This document shows, one piece after another, positions 35,165 to 44,503 of a DNA stretch of 64,000 bases (the first letter of the stretch is position 1; every line of letters begins with the position of its first letter). The notes under the pieces are model-generated. The model ran no database searches and was not told the origin of the DNA. It worked only from the letters and a program-made list of their open reading frames with translations. The stretch covers positions 62,001 through 126,000 of the forward strand of contig NZ_JAPWKD010000015.1 of the NCBI RefSeq assembly GCF_028283705.1. Reading direction: 5' to 3'. A program made the translations under genes and the position numbers. The stretch comes from Pantoea sp. Lineage in GTDB: Bacteria > Pseudomonadota > Gammaproteobacteria > Enterobacterales > Enterobacteriaceae.

Positions 35165-37942
35165 ATGAATACGCTCACCCCGATTCTTAATCCACTCACT
35201 CTGCCGAAAGGCGCTGTATTGAAAAACCGCCTGGTGATGGCACCGATGACCACCTGTACCGGTTATTTTGACGGCGGTGTGACCAGCGATCTGGTGGACT
35301 ACTATCGCGTACGTGCGGGCAGCATCGGTACTGTGATTGTCGAATGTTGTTTTATCGACAACCGAGGCCCGGCCTTCCCCGGTGCCATCGCCATCGATAG
35401 CGACAACAAAATCCCCGGCCTGGCGAAAATTGCCGACGCCATCAAATCCCAGGGTTCCAAAGCGATTTTGCAGATTTACCACGGTGGTCGCATGGTGGAT
35501 CCCGCGCTGATCGGTGGTAAAACCCCGGTAGCGCCCAGCGCCCTTGCCGCCCCGCGTGAAGGCGCACCGACTCCCCAGGCGCTAACGGCGGAAGAAGTGG
35601 AGGTGATGATCACCAAATTCGGTGATGCGGTGAACCGCGCCATCAAAGCCGGTTTCGATGGCGTTGAGATCCACGGTGCCAACACCTACCTGATTCAGCA
35701 GTTCTACTCACCGAACTCCAACCAGCGCGATGACAAATGGGGCGGCAGCCGCGACAACCGCGCCCGCTTCCCCATGGAAGTGCTGGAAATCACCCATAAA
35801 ATGGCGGACCGCTTTGCGGCAGCTGACTTTATCATTGGCTATCGTTTCTCGCCGGAAGAGCTGGAAGTACCGGGCATCCGTTTTGACGATACCATGTACC
35901 TGCTGGAAAAACTGGCGGCGCGCGGTCTCGATTATGTGCACTTCTCCGTCGGCCAACTGCTGCGTCCGTCAATTGTCGATACCAAAGATCCGACGCCGCT
36001 AATCACCAAATATCGGGCGCTGCGTTCACCTGTGCTGGCGAAAGTACCGGTGATTGGCGTTGGCGGCGTGGTCAACAAAGAAGATGCGGAGAAAGCGCTG
36101 GAGTACGGTTTCGATTTGGTGGCGATTGGTAAAGCCTGCATCGCCTACCCGGATTGGGCCGATCGCGTGATCAAAAACGAACATATGGAGCTGTTTATCG
36201 ACAGCACCAAACGCGAAGAACTGGTTATCCCGGAGCCGCTGTGGCGCTTCTCGCTGGTGGACGCGATGATCCGCGATACCAGCGATACCGGCCGTAAATA
36301 CAAAGCGGGCGTGTTCCAGGAAAAAGTGGAAGCTGAAGCGCTGAAACTGAAAATCAACGTGACGCTGGATACCGACCGTATCACCGATATCTCGCTGGTG
36401 CCGGATGCCACGCTGGACGTCGATTTCACCAGTACCTTTGAAAGCCTGCGTTCCCGTATTCTGGTAGCGAACAGCCCGCATGTGGATGCGGTAACTGGCG
36501 CTACCACCCAGAGTGAGGCGCTGAAAAAAGCCGTCTCGCGTGCACTGGCAACCTCCAGCAAAGAACATGTGATTGACGAGGGCGGTAACCCGAATGCGCC
36601 AGTTAATTACGATGTGGTGGTAGTGGGTAGCGGCGGTGCCGGTCTGGCCGCAGCAATCCAGGCGCATGATGATGGTGCTCGCGTGGTGATTATCGAGAAG
36701 ATGCCGACTATCGGCGGGAATACCATCAAAGCGTCCGTCGGTATGAACGCGGCAGAAACCCGTTATCAGCGCCTGAAAGGCATCGAGGACAGCAAAGAGT
36801 TGTTTTATGACGAGACGCTGAAAGGCGGTAAATTCAAAAACAACCCGGTGCTGTTGCGTGAGTTCGTTGAGCAGGCGCCCGGCGCGATTGACTGGCTGAC
36901 TGATAAAGGCATTGAGTTGTGCGATATCACCATCACCGGCGGGATGAGTATTGACCGTACCCACCGTCCGGAAGATCGCTCCGCTGTCGGTGGTTTCCTG
37001 ATCAGTGGTTTGGTGAAGAACGTTAACCAGCGCAATATCGAAGTGTTGCTGGAAACCTCAGTGGCGGAAATCCTGTTCGAAAACGGCGCGGTCAGCGGCG
37101 TGAAAGTGGTGGATGAGTACAATGACAGCCGTATTCTCAACGCGAAAAGCGTGATTGTGGCGACCGGCGGTTTCAGCGCCAACCGTGAAATGGTAGTGAA
37201 ATACCGCCCTGAACTGGATGGCTTTGTCACCACCAACCACAAAGGGGCCACCGGTAGCGGTATCGCCATGTTGCAGAAAATAGGTGCGGATACCGTCGAT
37301 ATGAGCGAGATCCAGATTCACCCGACAGTCGAACAAACTACCTCGTACCTGATTTCCGAAGCGATGCGTGGTGGTGGTGCGATTCTGGTGAGCCAGGCGG
37401 GCAAGCGTTTCTACAATGAAATGGAAACCCGCGACAAAGTTTCCGCCGAGATTATCGCGCTGCCGGAAAAAAGCGCGTGGATCATGTTTGATGAACAGGT
37501 GCGTCAGAACAACAAAGCGGCGGATGAGTACATTGCCAAAGGTTTTGTCATCAGCGCCCCCACTCCGCACGAGCTGGCGGTGAAACTGAATATGGATCAG
37601 GAAGCGCTGCAAACCACCCTGAATCGTTACAACCAGTTTGTTGAGCAGCAGAATGACGAAGACTTTGGCCGTAAAACCGCGCTGCGTCATCCGCTCAATC
37701 ACGGACCTTACTTTGCCATCCGCATCGCCCCAGGGGTGCACCACACCATGGGCGGTGTCACCATCAATACCGACACCGCAGTGCTGGATGCGCAGAAACA
37801 GGTGATTCCGGGTGCCTGGGCGGCGGGTGAAGTGGTTGGCGGTATCCACGGTGCCAACCGTATCGGGGGTAACGCGGTTGCTGATATCATCATCTTTGGT
37901 ATCAAAGCCGGACGTAACGCTGCGGCACTGGCATTAGGCTAA
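35165..37942 (+). CDS. Soluble NADH:fumarate reductase (OYE-FMN_bind-FAD fusion)
   Basis: 925 aa, three domains. Residues 1 to about 365 are an Old Yellow Enzyme-like NADH:flavin oxidoreductase barrel (MAPMTTCTGYF, IHGANTYLIQQFYSPNSNQR). Residues about 380-460 are an FMN_bind domain with DAVTGATT; the flavin-acceptor Thr is T447. Residues about 478-925 are a flavocytochrome-c-type fumarate reductase (VVGSGGAGLAAAIQA, GKRFYNEMETRD, HHTMGGVTIN, GANRIGGNAVADI). There is no signal peptide, so it is cytoplasmic. This matches the characterised Klebsiella NADH-dependent fumarate reductase. The adjacent apbE would attach FMN. Confidence 0.92.
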   Translation: MNTLTPILNPLTLPKGAVLKNRLVMAPMTTCTGYFDGGVTSDLVDYYRVRAGSIGTVIVECCFIDNRGPAFPGAIAIDSDNKIPGLAKIADAIKSQGSKAILQIYHGGRMVDPALIGGKTPVAPSALAAPREGAPTPQALTAEEVEVMITKFGDAVNRAIKAGFDGVEIHGANTYLIQQFYSPNSNQRDDKWGGSRDNRARFPMEVLEITHKMADRFAAADFIIGYRFSPEELEVPGIRFDDTMYLLEKLAARGLDYVHFSVGQLLRPSIVDTKDPTPLITKYRALRSPVLAKVPVIGVGGVVNKEDAEKALEYGFDLVAIGKACIAYPDWADRVIKNEHMELFIDSTKREELVIPEPLWRFSLVDAMIRDTSDTGRKYKAGVFQEKVEAEALKLKINVTLDTDRITDISLVPDATLDVDFTSTFESLRSRILVANSPHVDAVTGATTQSEALKKAVSRALATSSKEHVIDEGGNPNAPVNYDVVVVGSGGAGLAAAIQAHDDGARVVIIEKMPTIGGNTIKASVGMNAAETRYQRLKGIEDSKELFYDETLKGGKFKNNPVLLREFVEQAPGAIDWLTDKGIELCDITITGGMSIDRTHRPEDRSAVGGFLISGLVKNVNQRNIEVLLETSVAEILFENGAVSGVKVVDEYNDSRILNAKSVIVATGGFSANREMVVKYRPELDGFVTTNHKGATGSGIAMLQKIGADTVDMSEIQIHPTVEQTTSYLISEAMRGGGAILVSQAGKRFYNEMETRDKVSAEIIALPEKSAWIMFDEQVRQNNKAADEYIAKGFVISAPTPHELAVKLNMDQEALQTTLNRYNQFVEQQNDEDFGRKTALRHPLNHGPYFAIRIAPGVHHTMGGVTINTDTAVLDAQKQVIPGAWAAGEVVGGIHGANRIGGNAVADIIIFGIKAGRNAAALALG

Positions 37943-37966
37943 ACAACGGCTTACAACAAGCCATTC

Positions 37967-38011
37967 GTAGCGGCGTGATTTTAAGACCTGCGCAATAAAT
38001 CGCGCCGCTAC
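37967..38011. repeat. Dispersed intergenic palindrome, copy 3
   Basis: Arms GTAGCGGCGTGATTT (37967-37981) and AAATCGCGCCGCTAC (37997-38011), 15 bp with one mismatch, 15-nt loop. It lies between the fumarate reductase and apbE genes. Confidence 0.8.
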
Positions 38012-38028
38012 ACCTGAATGAGGCGATA

Positions 38029-38994
38029 ATGACTACAGACGCAGGCGTTTATGCGTATTCCGCCGTTCTGATGGGGTCGCCCATTCTGCTTAAACTCTTC
38101 GAAGATAACCAACCCCTTGCGGCACAGGTGTTCCGGCTGATTAAACAGCAGGAGAATCTGTTCACCGTCAATCGTGCTGATTCTGAAGTGATGGCGATCA
38201 ACCACGCTGCGGGCCGCCATCCGGTAATGGTCAGTGAGCCGGTGTTTGCGCTGATCAGCATCGCCCACGCGGTCAGCCTGATGCCAGGCAGTGCCTTCAA
38301 TTTCACCATTGGCCCGGTGGTCAAGCGCTGGAAAATCGGTTTCCAGGGCCATGAGGTGCCCCCTGCTGAGGCGATCGCGGCGTTACTGCCCCTGACCGAT
38401 CCGCGTCAGGTGGTGCTGAATGAAGCTGAACGATCGGTATTCCTGCAACAGCCCGGCATGGAGATTGATCTCGGTGCGATTGCCAAAGGTTACATTGCCG
38501 ATCGCGTGCAACGCTTTTTACGCCAGCAGGGCGTGCAGCAGGCGCTGATTAACCTCGGCGGGAACGTCCAGACGCTGGGGTCGCCACCGCATGATCCCGC
38601 AGGGTGGGGCATCGGCCTGAAAAAGCCCTTTGGCCGGGAGGATGAGCTGCTTGGTGTGTTACGGGTGCAGGGGAAGTCCGTGGTGACATCGGGTATTTAT
38701 GAACGCTATTTCGAACGGGATGGCCGCTGCTGGCATCATATCTTCGATCCGCGTACCGGCTATCCGCTCGACAATGAATTGCTGAGCGTCACGGTGATTT
38801 CCAATCGTTCACTGGATGGCGATATCTACACCACGCTGCTGTATGGCATGGGGGTGGAGCAGGGGCTGGCGTATCTTGCTGACCAGCCCGAACTCGACGC
38901 GATTTTTGTCACGCGCGACAGGGAAATTATCTGTTCTTCACCGCGTCAGTTTCGCTTTGAGCAACTGGACACCGCGTGGCCGCTGCGTTACTGA
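38029..38994 (+). CDS. apbE: Cytoplasmic FAD:protein FMN transferase
   Basis: 321 aa ApbE. Motifs: MGSPILLKLF, IDLGAIAKGYIADRV, LINLGGNVQTLGSP and FDPRTGYPLDNELLSVTVIS with the metal-binding Asp/Thr. It transfers FMN from FAD to Thr in DxxTGAT sequences, as at T447 of the neighbouring reductase. Unlike most ApbE proteins it has no lipoprotein signal, consistent with modifying a cytoplasmic target. The last 7 nt overlap the convergent dcuR. Confidence 0.93.
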   Translation: MTTDAGVYAYSAVLMGSPILLKLFEDNQPLAAQVFRLIKQQENLFTVNRADSEVMAINHAAGRHPVMVSEPVFALISIAHAVSLMPGSAFNFTIGPVVKRWKIGFQGHEVPPAEAIAALLPLTDPRQVVLNEAERSVFLQQPGMEIDLGAIAKGYIADRVQRFLRQQGVQQALINLGGNVQTLGSPPHDPAGWGIGLKKPFGREDELLGVLRVQGKSVVTSGIYERYFERDGRCWHHIFDPRTGYPLDNELLSVTVISNRSLDGDIYTTLLYGMGVEQGLAYLADQPELDAIFVTRDREIICSSPRQFRFEQLDTAWPLRY

Positions 38995-39707
38995 CAATAC
39001 TGTTGCAGCAGCGAATGGTATTCCGGTTGCAGGCGATAGCGGTATACCGGACGGCCTGTGGCACCGTAATGGATGCTGGTAAACAGAATATTAATCTGCG
39101 CCAGCCAGATCAGATATTTACGGCAGGAGACGCGGGAGATGTTCACTTCCGCCGCCAGCTCATCGGTGGAGAATTCTGTGCCCGGGTGGGCATCAATCCA
39201 CTGACACAGCGTGCGCAGCGTCTGGGGTGTCAGTCCTTTCGGCAGGCGCTTGCTGTCATGCTGCGTCGCCGGGCTACCGTGAATCAGTAAATCGACATCG
39301 GACTGCTGATAATAATGCTGGTTATCCATCAGCGATTTTTTCTGCCGCCACTGGGTCAGCGCTTCTTCAAAACGCGGGAACTGGAACGGTTTGATCAGAT
39401 AATCCACCACGCCATAATGTAGCGAGGTCTTGATGGTGGCGGCATCCGCAGCCGAAGAGATAATGATCACCTCCACCGGGCAGTTGGCTTTACGCAGTTC
39501 CGGCAGCAGATCGAGGCCGTTTTCCTGCTGCATATAAATATCCAGCAGCACCAGATCGACCGGAGGTTCGCTGTTGAGGATCTTCTCTTTCGCCTGCTGT
39601 AACGTTGCGGCAGTACCACAGCAGGTAAAGCCGGGCACCTGGCCGATATAGCAGCGATTAAGCTCTGCGACCATTGCATCATCGTCAACCACTAACACGT
39701 TGATCAT
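38988..39707 (-). CDS. dcuR: Response regulator DcuR
   Basis: 239 aa, the same length as E. coli DcuR. The receiver domain begins MINVLVVDDDAMVAELNRCY and has the phosphoacceptor Asp in LVLLDIYM. The C-terminal DNA-binding domain has PKGLTPQTLRTLCQWIDAH and ISRVSCRKYLIWL, nearly as in E. coli. It activates genes for anaerobic C4-dicarboxylate use after phosphorylation by DcuS. The start overlaps dcuS by 4 nt. Predicted targets are the divergent region at 34577-35164; no binding site is proven here. Confidence 0.95.
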   Translation of the reverse strand: MINVLVVDDDAMVAELNRCYIGQVPGFTCCGTAATLQQAKEKILNSEPPVDLVLLDIYMQQENGLDLLPELRKANCPVEVIIISSAADAATIKTSLHYGVVDYLIKPFQFPRFEEALTQWRQKKSLMDNQHYYQQSDVDLLIHGSPATQHDSKRLPKGLTPQTLRTLCQWIDAHPGTEFSTDELAAEVNISRVSCRKYLIWLAQINILFTSIHYGATGRPVYRYRLQPEYHSLLQQYCQ

Positions 39708-41341
39708 GCGGTTTGATTTCCTCCATCCCAGGGTAGCTGAACTAAAAATTGTGTATACACGCCGGGTTCTGACTCCACGCTGACGTCACCGCCCAGGCTT
39801 TCGGTCTGCTGCTTCAGCAGGAACAGGCCGACGCCGCGATCGTCACCTTTGGTGGAGAAACCTTTGGCGAAAATGGTAGGCAAAATCAATGGATCAATGC
39901 CGGGGCCATCATCGCTCACCTCGCACGCCAGCCAGCCATTCTGATAATGCAACATCACATGGATCTCACCTTCAGTCTGGTCACCCAGTGCATCCAGCGC
40001 GTTCTCCACCAGATTGCCAATCACGGTAATCAGCACCGCCATCTGTTGCTCGTTGCCACAGTCGGGCAAAAAGCTGGCATCGCTGATGGTCAGGCTATGC
40101 CCGCGATCCGATGCGCGACTGATCTTGCTCAGCAGGAACCCGGCAATCACTGGCGACTTAATTTTCTGCACCAGCGAACCAATTTCGGTCTGATAGTTAT
40201 TGGCGGTTTTCAGCACATAAGTTTCCACCTGCGCATAATTTTTCATATGCAGCAGGCCGAGGATCACATGCAGCTTATTCATAAATTCATGCGAGCGTTC
40301 ACGCAGCGCATCGACATAGTTTACCATGCCGCTCAGGCGCTGCATCAGCTGGCTGATTTCCGTTTTATCCCTGAAGGTGCACACCGCGCCGATAATCCGT
40401 CCCTGACTGCGCACCGGCACCGTATTGCTGAGCAACACATGGCCGTTCACATTCAATTCCTCATCACGGCGCGGACGGCCGCTTTGCAGTACATCCTGCA
40501 AATGGGTGTTGATCACCGAGGCATCGTAAATGCGGTCGGCACTGATGGCGCTGGTGGCGATCTCGGCACTCAGCAGTTTTTGTGCCGCCTGGTTGACCAG
40601 CGTGACCTCGCCCTGGTCATCCACCGCCACCACACCTTCTTTCACCGAATTGAGGATCGCCTGACGTTGCTCGAACAGCGTGGAGATTTCATGTGGTTCG
40701 AGGCCGAACAGAATACGTTTCAGCACCCGCACCAGAATAAAGGTACCGAGTGCACCCACCAGCGCGCCAATCAACACCGTCCATAGCACGCTCCAGCGGC
40801 TCTGGTTTATCTGGTCAGTCACCGCACTGAGGGAAATACCAATCACCACCACGCCAATCTGCTGTTTTTGCGCGTTATACACCGGGGTAAACACGCGCAG
40901 GGCTTTGACCAGCGCCCCCTGATTCACCGAGACATTTTCATGGCCACGCAACGCAGGTTCGAGATCGTCACCGATAAAATGCTGGCCGACCAGCTCCGGG
41001 TTGAGATGGGAATAGCGAATGCCCTGCATATTGGTTACCACCACAAACAGCAGGTTATTACTCTGCTGGATTTCTGCGGCGATGGGCTGAATTAACAGGA
41101 CATTGGGCGGCAGCAACAGTGCGCGTTGTACTTCCGGCGAATCGGCCAGGGTGCGTGCCACCGCCATGGCTTTATCTTCCAGCTGCGCGCGCGTGGTGGC
41201 ACCAATCTGAAAGAAGTAAATAAGGTGGACGCTGAGCAACACCAGCGCGATCACGGTGCTAAGCATCAGCGTGACCAGCGTATTGAGTTTCATCGGTCGC
41301 TTACGCGGTGGGAAATCCGGTGGAGAATAGGGTTCTGGCAT
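39704..41341 (-). CDS. dcuS: C4-dicarboxylate sensor kinase DcuS
   Basis: 545 aa (E. coli 543). Two membrane helices flank a periplasmic PAS domain (RTLADSPEVQRALL...VVVTNMQGIRYSHLNPELVGQ); a cytoplasmic PAS (NSVKEGVVAVDDQGEVTLVNQAAQ) and a CitA-type kinase follow (phospho-His in LRERSHEFMNKLHVILGLLH; ATP site NLVENALDALGDQ, DDGPGIDP). It senses external fumarate, malate or succinate. The ATG at 41341 gives an N-terminus ending RKRPMKLNT, like E. coli RKRPMKLST. In E. coli DctA or DcuB is a co-sensor; here the DASS transporter might be, by inference. Confidence 0.95.
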   Translation of the reverse strand: MPEPYSPPDFPPRKRPMKLNTLVTLMLSTVIALVLLSVHLIYFFQIGATTRAQLEDKAMAVARTLADSPEVQRALLLPPNVLLIQPIAAEIQQSNNLLFVVVTNMQGIRYSHLNPELVGQHFIGDDLEPALRGHENVSVNQGALVKALRVFTPVYNAQKQQIGVVVIGISLSAVTDQINQSRWSVLWTVLIGALVGALGTFILVRVLKRILFGLEPHEISTLFEQRQAILNSVKEGVVAVDDQGEVTLVNQAAQKLLSAEIATSAISADRIYDASVINTHLQDVLQSGRPRRDEELNVNGHVLLSNTVPVRSQGRIIGAVCTFRDKTEISQLMQRLSGMVNYVDALRERSHEFMNKLHVILGLLHMKNYAQVETYVLKTANNYQTEIGSLVQKIKSPVIAGFLLSKISRASDRGHSLTISDASFLPDCGNEQQMAVLITVIGNLVENALDALGDQTEGEIHVMLHYQNGWLACEVSDDGPGIDPLILPTIFAKGFSTKGDDRGVGLFLLKQQTESLGGDVSVESEPGVYTQFLVQLPWDGGNQTA

Positions 41342-41368
41342 AGGCAGGTATCGTCGCGGTTTTTTTAG

Positions 41369-41390
41369 GGGTGCGTGCAAGCACGCACCC
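41369..41390. terminator. Hairpin between msrA and dcuS
   Basis: GGGTGCGTGC, AA, GCACGCACCC: perfect 10-bp inverted repeat just past the msrA stop. Related in sequence to the GTGCGCA hairpins at 4923 and 31218. Confidence 0.55.
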
Positions 41391-41396
41391 GGACGG

Positions 41397-41939
41397 TCAT
41401 TCGCTCTGTGGTTTCACGCGGTTAGCAAAGCTTTTTTTCAGCTTCTGCAACTTCGGTGGGATCACGGCGAGGCAGTAACCGTTGCGCTGACCTGCGCCAT
41501 CCCAGTAATCCTGGTGATAATCTTCCGCCGGATACCATTCCCCCAGTGGTTCGATGGTGGTGACAATCGGATCTTTATTATCTTCCTGCGCGCGGGCGAT
41601 AGCCGCGATGGCTTCAGCTTCCTGTTCGGCGTTGGCCGGGAAGATAGCAGAACGATACTGGGTGCCGATGTCGTTGCCCTGGCGGTTAAGCTGCGTTGGG
41701 TCATGGGTGACAAAGCTGATATCCAGCAGATCGCCGTAGCCTATCTGCGCCGGATCGAAACCGATACGGATCGCTTCGGCATGGCCGGTGGCGCCGCTGC
41801 ATACCTGCTCGTAAGTGGGATGAGGACGGGTGCCGCCGGTATAACCACTTTCGACTGACTCAACGCCAATCAGACCTTTAAATACCGCTTCGGTACACCA
41901 GAAACAGCCACCCGCGATCACCGCGTATTCAATTGCCAT
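41397..41939 (-). CDS. msrA: Peptide methionine sulfoxide reductase A
   Basis: 180 aa. The active site AGGCFWCTEAVFKGLIGVESVESGYTGG holds the catalytic Cys12. MsrA reduces the S-form of methionine sulfoxide in proteins. The conserved YDPAQIGYGDLL-type block (FDPAQIGYGDLLDISFVTHDPTQLNRQGNDIGTQYRSAIF) is complete. The C-terminal PKLQKLKKSFANRVK is basic. Single gene. Confidence 0.95.
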   Translation of the reverse strand: MAIEYAVIAGGCFWCTEAVFKGLIGVESVESGYTGGTRPHPTYEQVCSGATGHAEAIRIGFDPAQIGYGDLLDISFVTHDPTQLNRQGNDIGTQYRSAIFPANAEQEAEAIAAIARAQEDNKDPIVTTIEPLGEWYPAEDYHQDYWDGAGQRNGYCLAVIPPKLQKLKKSFANRVKPQSE

Positions 41940-42003
41940 GTCTTTACTCCTGTCAGGGCGAAAGCGTTACTGTGGGGGCGCGCTTTCATGAAATCAACCT
42001 TGT

Positions 42004-42570
42004 TCAGATTAACATTTCTGGCTTAAAGTCGCGGTGTTTATCGAGCAACAGATTGCTCATCACGGTAAAACGACCTTCACCGGTATAGTGCAGGGTCGGC
42101 GGAAACTCCGGCTTCTCCGCTACATGCGCTTTGACTACCTCAAAGATAAACAGATTGTAGTTATCCACCATCGTATCGTCGTACAGCTGACACTCAAAAC
42201 TGGCGAAGCACTCCTGAATCAGCGGCGCGTTAACTTTTGTCGCGGGTTCTGCGGTCAGCTTAAAGGCAGCAAACTTGTCGATACGATCGCCGTGGCAGTT
42301 ACCAATCGCCACTACGCTATCGATTAAATCGGATGAGGGAACGTTGATCACGCACTGGCCACTTTGCCGAATCAGTTCATGGCTGTAATTGCCTCCGGCG
42401 ATCATACAGCCCACCAGCGACGGCGAGAACTCCAGGACAGTGTGCCAGCCGAGCGTCATGATGTCGTGCTGATCGCCAAACTGCGAGCTGACCAGCACCA
42501 CCGGTCCTGGCTCCAGATATTTCCGCGCTTTGCTGACCGGAAAATCGATTTTATGCAGATTCTGGTTCAT
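42004..42570 (-). CDS. Flavin reductase family (FMN-binding split barrel) protein
   Basis: 188 aa. The FMN-binding split-barrel fold of flavin reductase-like proteins is suggested by PGPVVLVSSQFGDQHDIMTLGWHTVLEFSPSLVGCMI and the central GNCHGDRIDKF. Such proteins reduce free flavins or act on small compounds. It is a possible FMNH2 source for the LLM monooxygenase at 23725, but 17 kb away and not co-regulated as far as can be seen. Confidence 0.82.
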   Translation of the reverse strand: MNQNLHKIDFPVSKARKYLEPGPVVLVSSQFGDQHDIMTLGWHTVLEFSPSLVGCMIAGGNYSHELIRQSGQCVINVPSSDLIDSVVAIGNCHGDRIDKFAAFKLTAEPATKVNAPLIQECFASFECQLYDDTMVDNYNLFIFEVVKAHVAEKPEFPPTLHYTGEGRFTVMSNLLLDKHRDFKPEMLI

Positions 42571-42683
42571 TGTGCTGCTCCTTTTTCTTGAAGGATGTTT
42601 TAAGTGTAGCGAACCCTGGACAGGGCTTTACCTGCGCGTCAATTGCAGGCATGGTAAGCCGTCATCTTAAAAGGAGCTGCTTT

Positions 42684-43196
42684 ATGGCGTCTGCGCGCGC
42701 GTTAACACAATCCCCCGCCACTTTACATCTGCTGTGCGGCAAAGTTGCTGCCGGAAAATCGACGCTGGCACATCGGCTGGCTCAGGAAACGGGTGCGGTG
42801 ATCATCAGTGAAGATGCCTGGCTGGCGCATCTGTTTGCCGATGAAATGCGTGAGGTGGCGGATTATGTCCGCTGTGCCGCGAAACTGCGTAACGCCATGA
42901 CGCCACACCTGATCTCGCTGCTGCGTTGTGGGGTATCGGTGGTGCTGGATTTTCCCGCCAATACGCTGCAAAACCGGCAGTGGATGAAAACGGTGATCCA
43001 GACCGCCGAGGCTGCGCATCAGCTGCATTTTCTCGATGTGCCGGATGATCTGTGCAAAACGCGGCTGCATGCACGTAATGCGACTGGTGAACATGATTTC
43101 GCTGCCACCGATGCGCAGTTCGCGCTGATCAACAGCTACTTTGTCGCCCCGCAGCCGGAAGAGGGGTTTAATGTAGTGAGCTGGCCGACATCGTAG
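42684..43196 (+). CDS. P-loop ATP-binding kinase-like protein
   Basis: 170 aa. Walker A is CGKVAAGKSTLAHRLA near the N-terminus, followed by ISEDAWLAHLF and a strand VVLDFPANTLQNRQWM with a likely catalytic Asp. The pattern is that of small AAA_33 kinases (zeta-toxin/chloramphenicol phosphotransferase-like). AAGGAG is 6 nt before the ATG at 42684; upstream in-frame codons are less likely. Substrate unknown; no antitoxin-like gene beside it. Confidence 0.78.
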   Translation: MASARALTQSPATLHLLCGKVAAGKSTLAHRLAQETGAVIISEDAWLAHLFADEMREVADYVRCAAKLRNAMTPHLISLLRCGVSVVLDFPANTLQNRQWMKTVIQTAEAAHQLHFLDVPDDLCKTRLHARNATGEHDFAATDAQFALINSYFVAPQPEEGFNVVSWPTS

Positions 43197-43205
43197 CCGC
43201 GCAGG

Positions 43206-44468
43206 TTAACGCACCACCGGCACATCAGAAAACCGCGTGGTATAGGCGGGTGACAGCATTGCTCGTTTCATCGACCAGGTTTTCTGCATTCCCTGACCGG
43301 CGAACCACAATGCGCCGCGTTGGTGGGCATTCAGACTGTCGATCAGCTGCATTAACTCTTCGCTATTGCGTCGTGGCTGATAGTCGGCGAACAGATCAAA
43401 CTGCGCCACACCGTCACTGAAAAAATCCCCCAGCATCACACCACCTTTCAGATAGCGTTTGCCGGGCATCCAGATTTTATCCAGACAGCTCAATGCGGCA
43501 TGGATAATGTCACGGCTATCCTGGGTCGGCGTGACCAGTGCGGTGCTGGCTGAATTGGCATAGTACGGATGATGGGGATCGTGCGGGCTGGTGCGGATAA
43601 ACGTACCGATATGGCGGCAATATTGCCGTTCGCTGCGTAATTTCTCTGCCGCACGTGCGGCATAGTTGCAGATGGCTTCACGCATATCGCCGTAATCGGT
43701 CACCCGGTCGCCAAACGAGCGCGAGCAGAGGATGTTTTGCCGATTGGGGATCACCTCCTCAAACGCCAGACAGGGTTCGCCGCGCAGTTCGCGTACCGTG
43801 CGCTCCAGCACCACGCCAAATTGCTTGCGGATCAATGTAGTCGGGGTATCCGCCAGTTGCAGGGCTTTTTCAATTCCCATCAGGTTGAGCTTTTTCGCCA
43901 GGCGGCGACCGACGCCCCACACTTCATCCACCGGCACCATCCCCATCAGCTTGCGCTGACGCACCGGGGCGGAAAGGTCCATCACGCTCTCCGCTTTGAT
44001 CCAGCGTTTGGCAGCCCAGTTCGCCAGCTTGGCGAGAGTTTTGGTCGGTGCAATACCTACGCCGACCCGCAGATGCGTCTCTTTATACAGACGATCGCGC
44101 ATCTGCCGACCAAACGCTTCCAGTGAGATGCAGTTGTCGACGCCAGTGAGATCGACAAAGGCTTCATCAATTGAATAGACATCAACGCGTGGTGTAATCA
44201 ACTCCAGCGTCTCCATCACACGTGCCGACATATCGCCATACAACGCATAGTTGGAGGAGAACACCACCACCTGATGGCGCATTAATTCTTCACGCTGCTT
44301 AAAGTAGGGCGCACCCATTTTGATACCGAGTTTTTTGGCCTCTTTACTCAGCGAGATGATGCAGCCGTCATTGTTGGACAGCACCACAATCGGCTTGCCG
44401 CGCAGGTCCGGGCGGAACACGGTTTCGCATGAGGCGTAGAAAGAGTTGACATCGACAAGTGCGTACAT
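43206..44468 (-). CDS. umuC: DNA polymerase V catalytic subunit UmuC
   Basis: 420 aa Y-family polymerase (E. coli 422). N-terminal ALVDVNSFYASCETVFRPDL and catalytic YSIDEAFVDLTG are intact; the helix-hairpin-helix region has PVDEVWGVGRRLAKKLN. The C-terminal half includes NSASTALVTPTQDSRDII. With UmuD' it performs translesion synthesis. It lacks an upstream umuD: its partner lies at 51962-52381, about 7.5 kb away. It has its own LexA box 15 bp upstream. MKFI at 44480 is an alternative start. Confidence 0.95.
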   Translation of the reverse strand: MYALVDVNSFYASCETVFRPDLRGKPIVVLSNNDGCIISLSKEAKKLGIKMGAPYFKQREELMRHQVVVFSSNYALYGDMSARVMETLELITPRVDVYSIDEAFVDLTGVDNCISLEAFGRQMRDRLYKETHLRVGVGIAPTKTLAKLANWAAKRWIKAESVMDLSAPVRQRKLMGMVPVDEVWGVGRRLAKKLNLMGIEKALQLADTPTTLIRKQFGVVLERTVRELRGEPCLAFEEVIPNRQNILCSRSFGDRVTDYGDMREAICNYAARAAEKLRSERQYCRHIGTFIRTSPHDPHHPYYANSASTALVTPTQDSRDIIHAALSCLDKIWMPGKRYLKGGVMLGDFFSDGVAQFDLFADYQPRRNSEELMQLIDSLNAHQRGALWFAGQGMQKTWSMKRAMLSPAYTTRFSDVPVVR

Positions 44469-44483
44469 AATGAATTTCATGTT

Positions 44484-44503
44484 AACTGTGTTTATATACA
44501 GTA
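44484..44503. promoter_or_regulatory. LexA (SOS) box of umuC
   Basis: AACTGTGTTTATATACAGTA contains CTGT-N8-ACAG exactly, with the typical T/A-rich centre. It lies between umuC and the divergent GTPase operon, so it may give SOS control to both. Confidence 0.9.

Noticed and set aside
36026..36964. Minus-strand open frame of 312 codons opposite the fumarate reductase
   Set aside because: Antisense to a fully conserved three-domain enzyme; composition typical of a shadow frame.
42684..43196. Zeta-type toxin of a toxin-antitoxin pair
   Set aside because: The P-loop is shared with many small kinases and no antitoxin-sized partner gene adjoins it.
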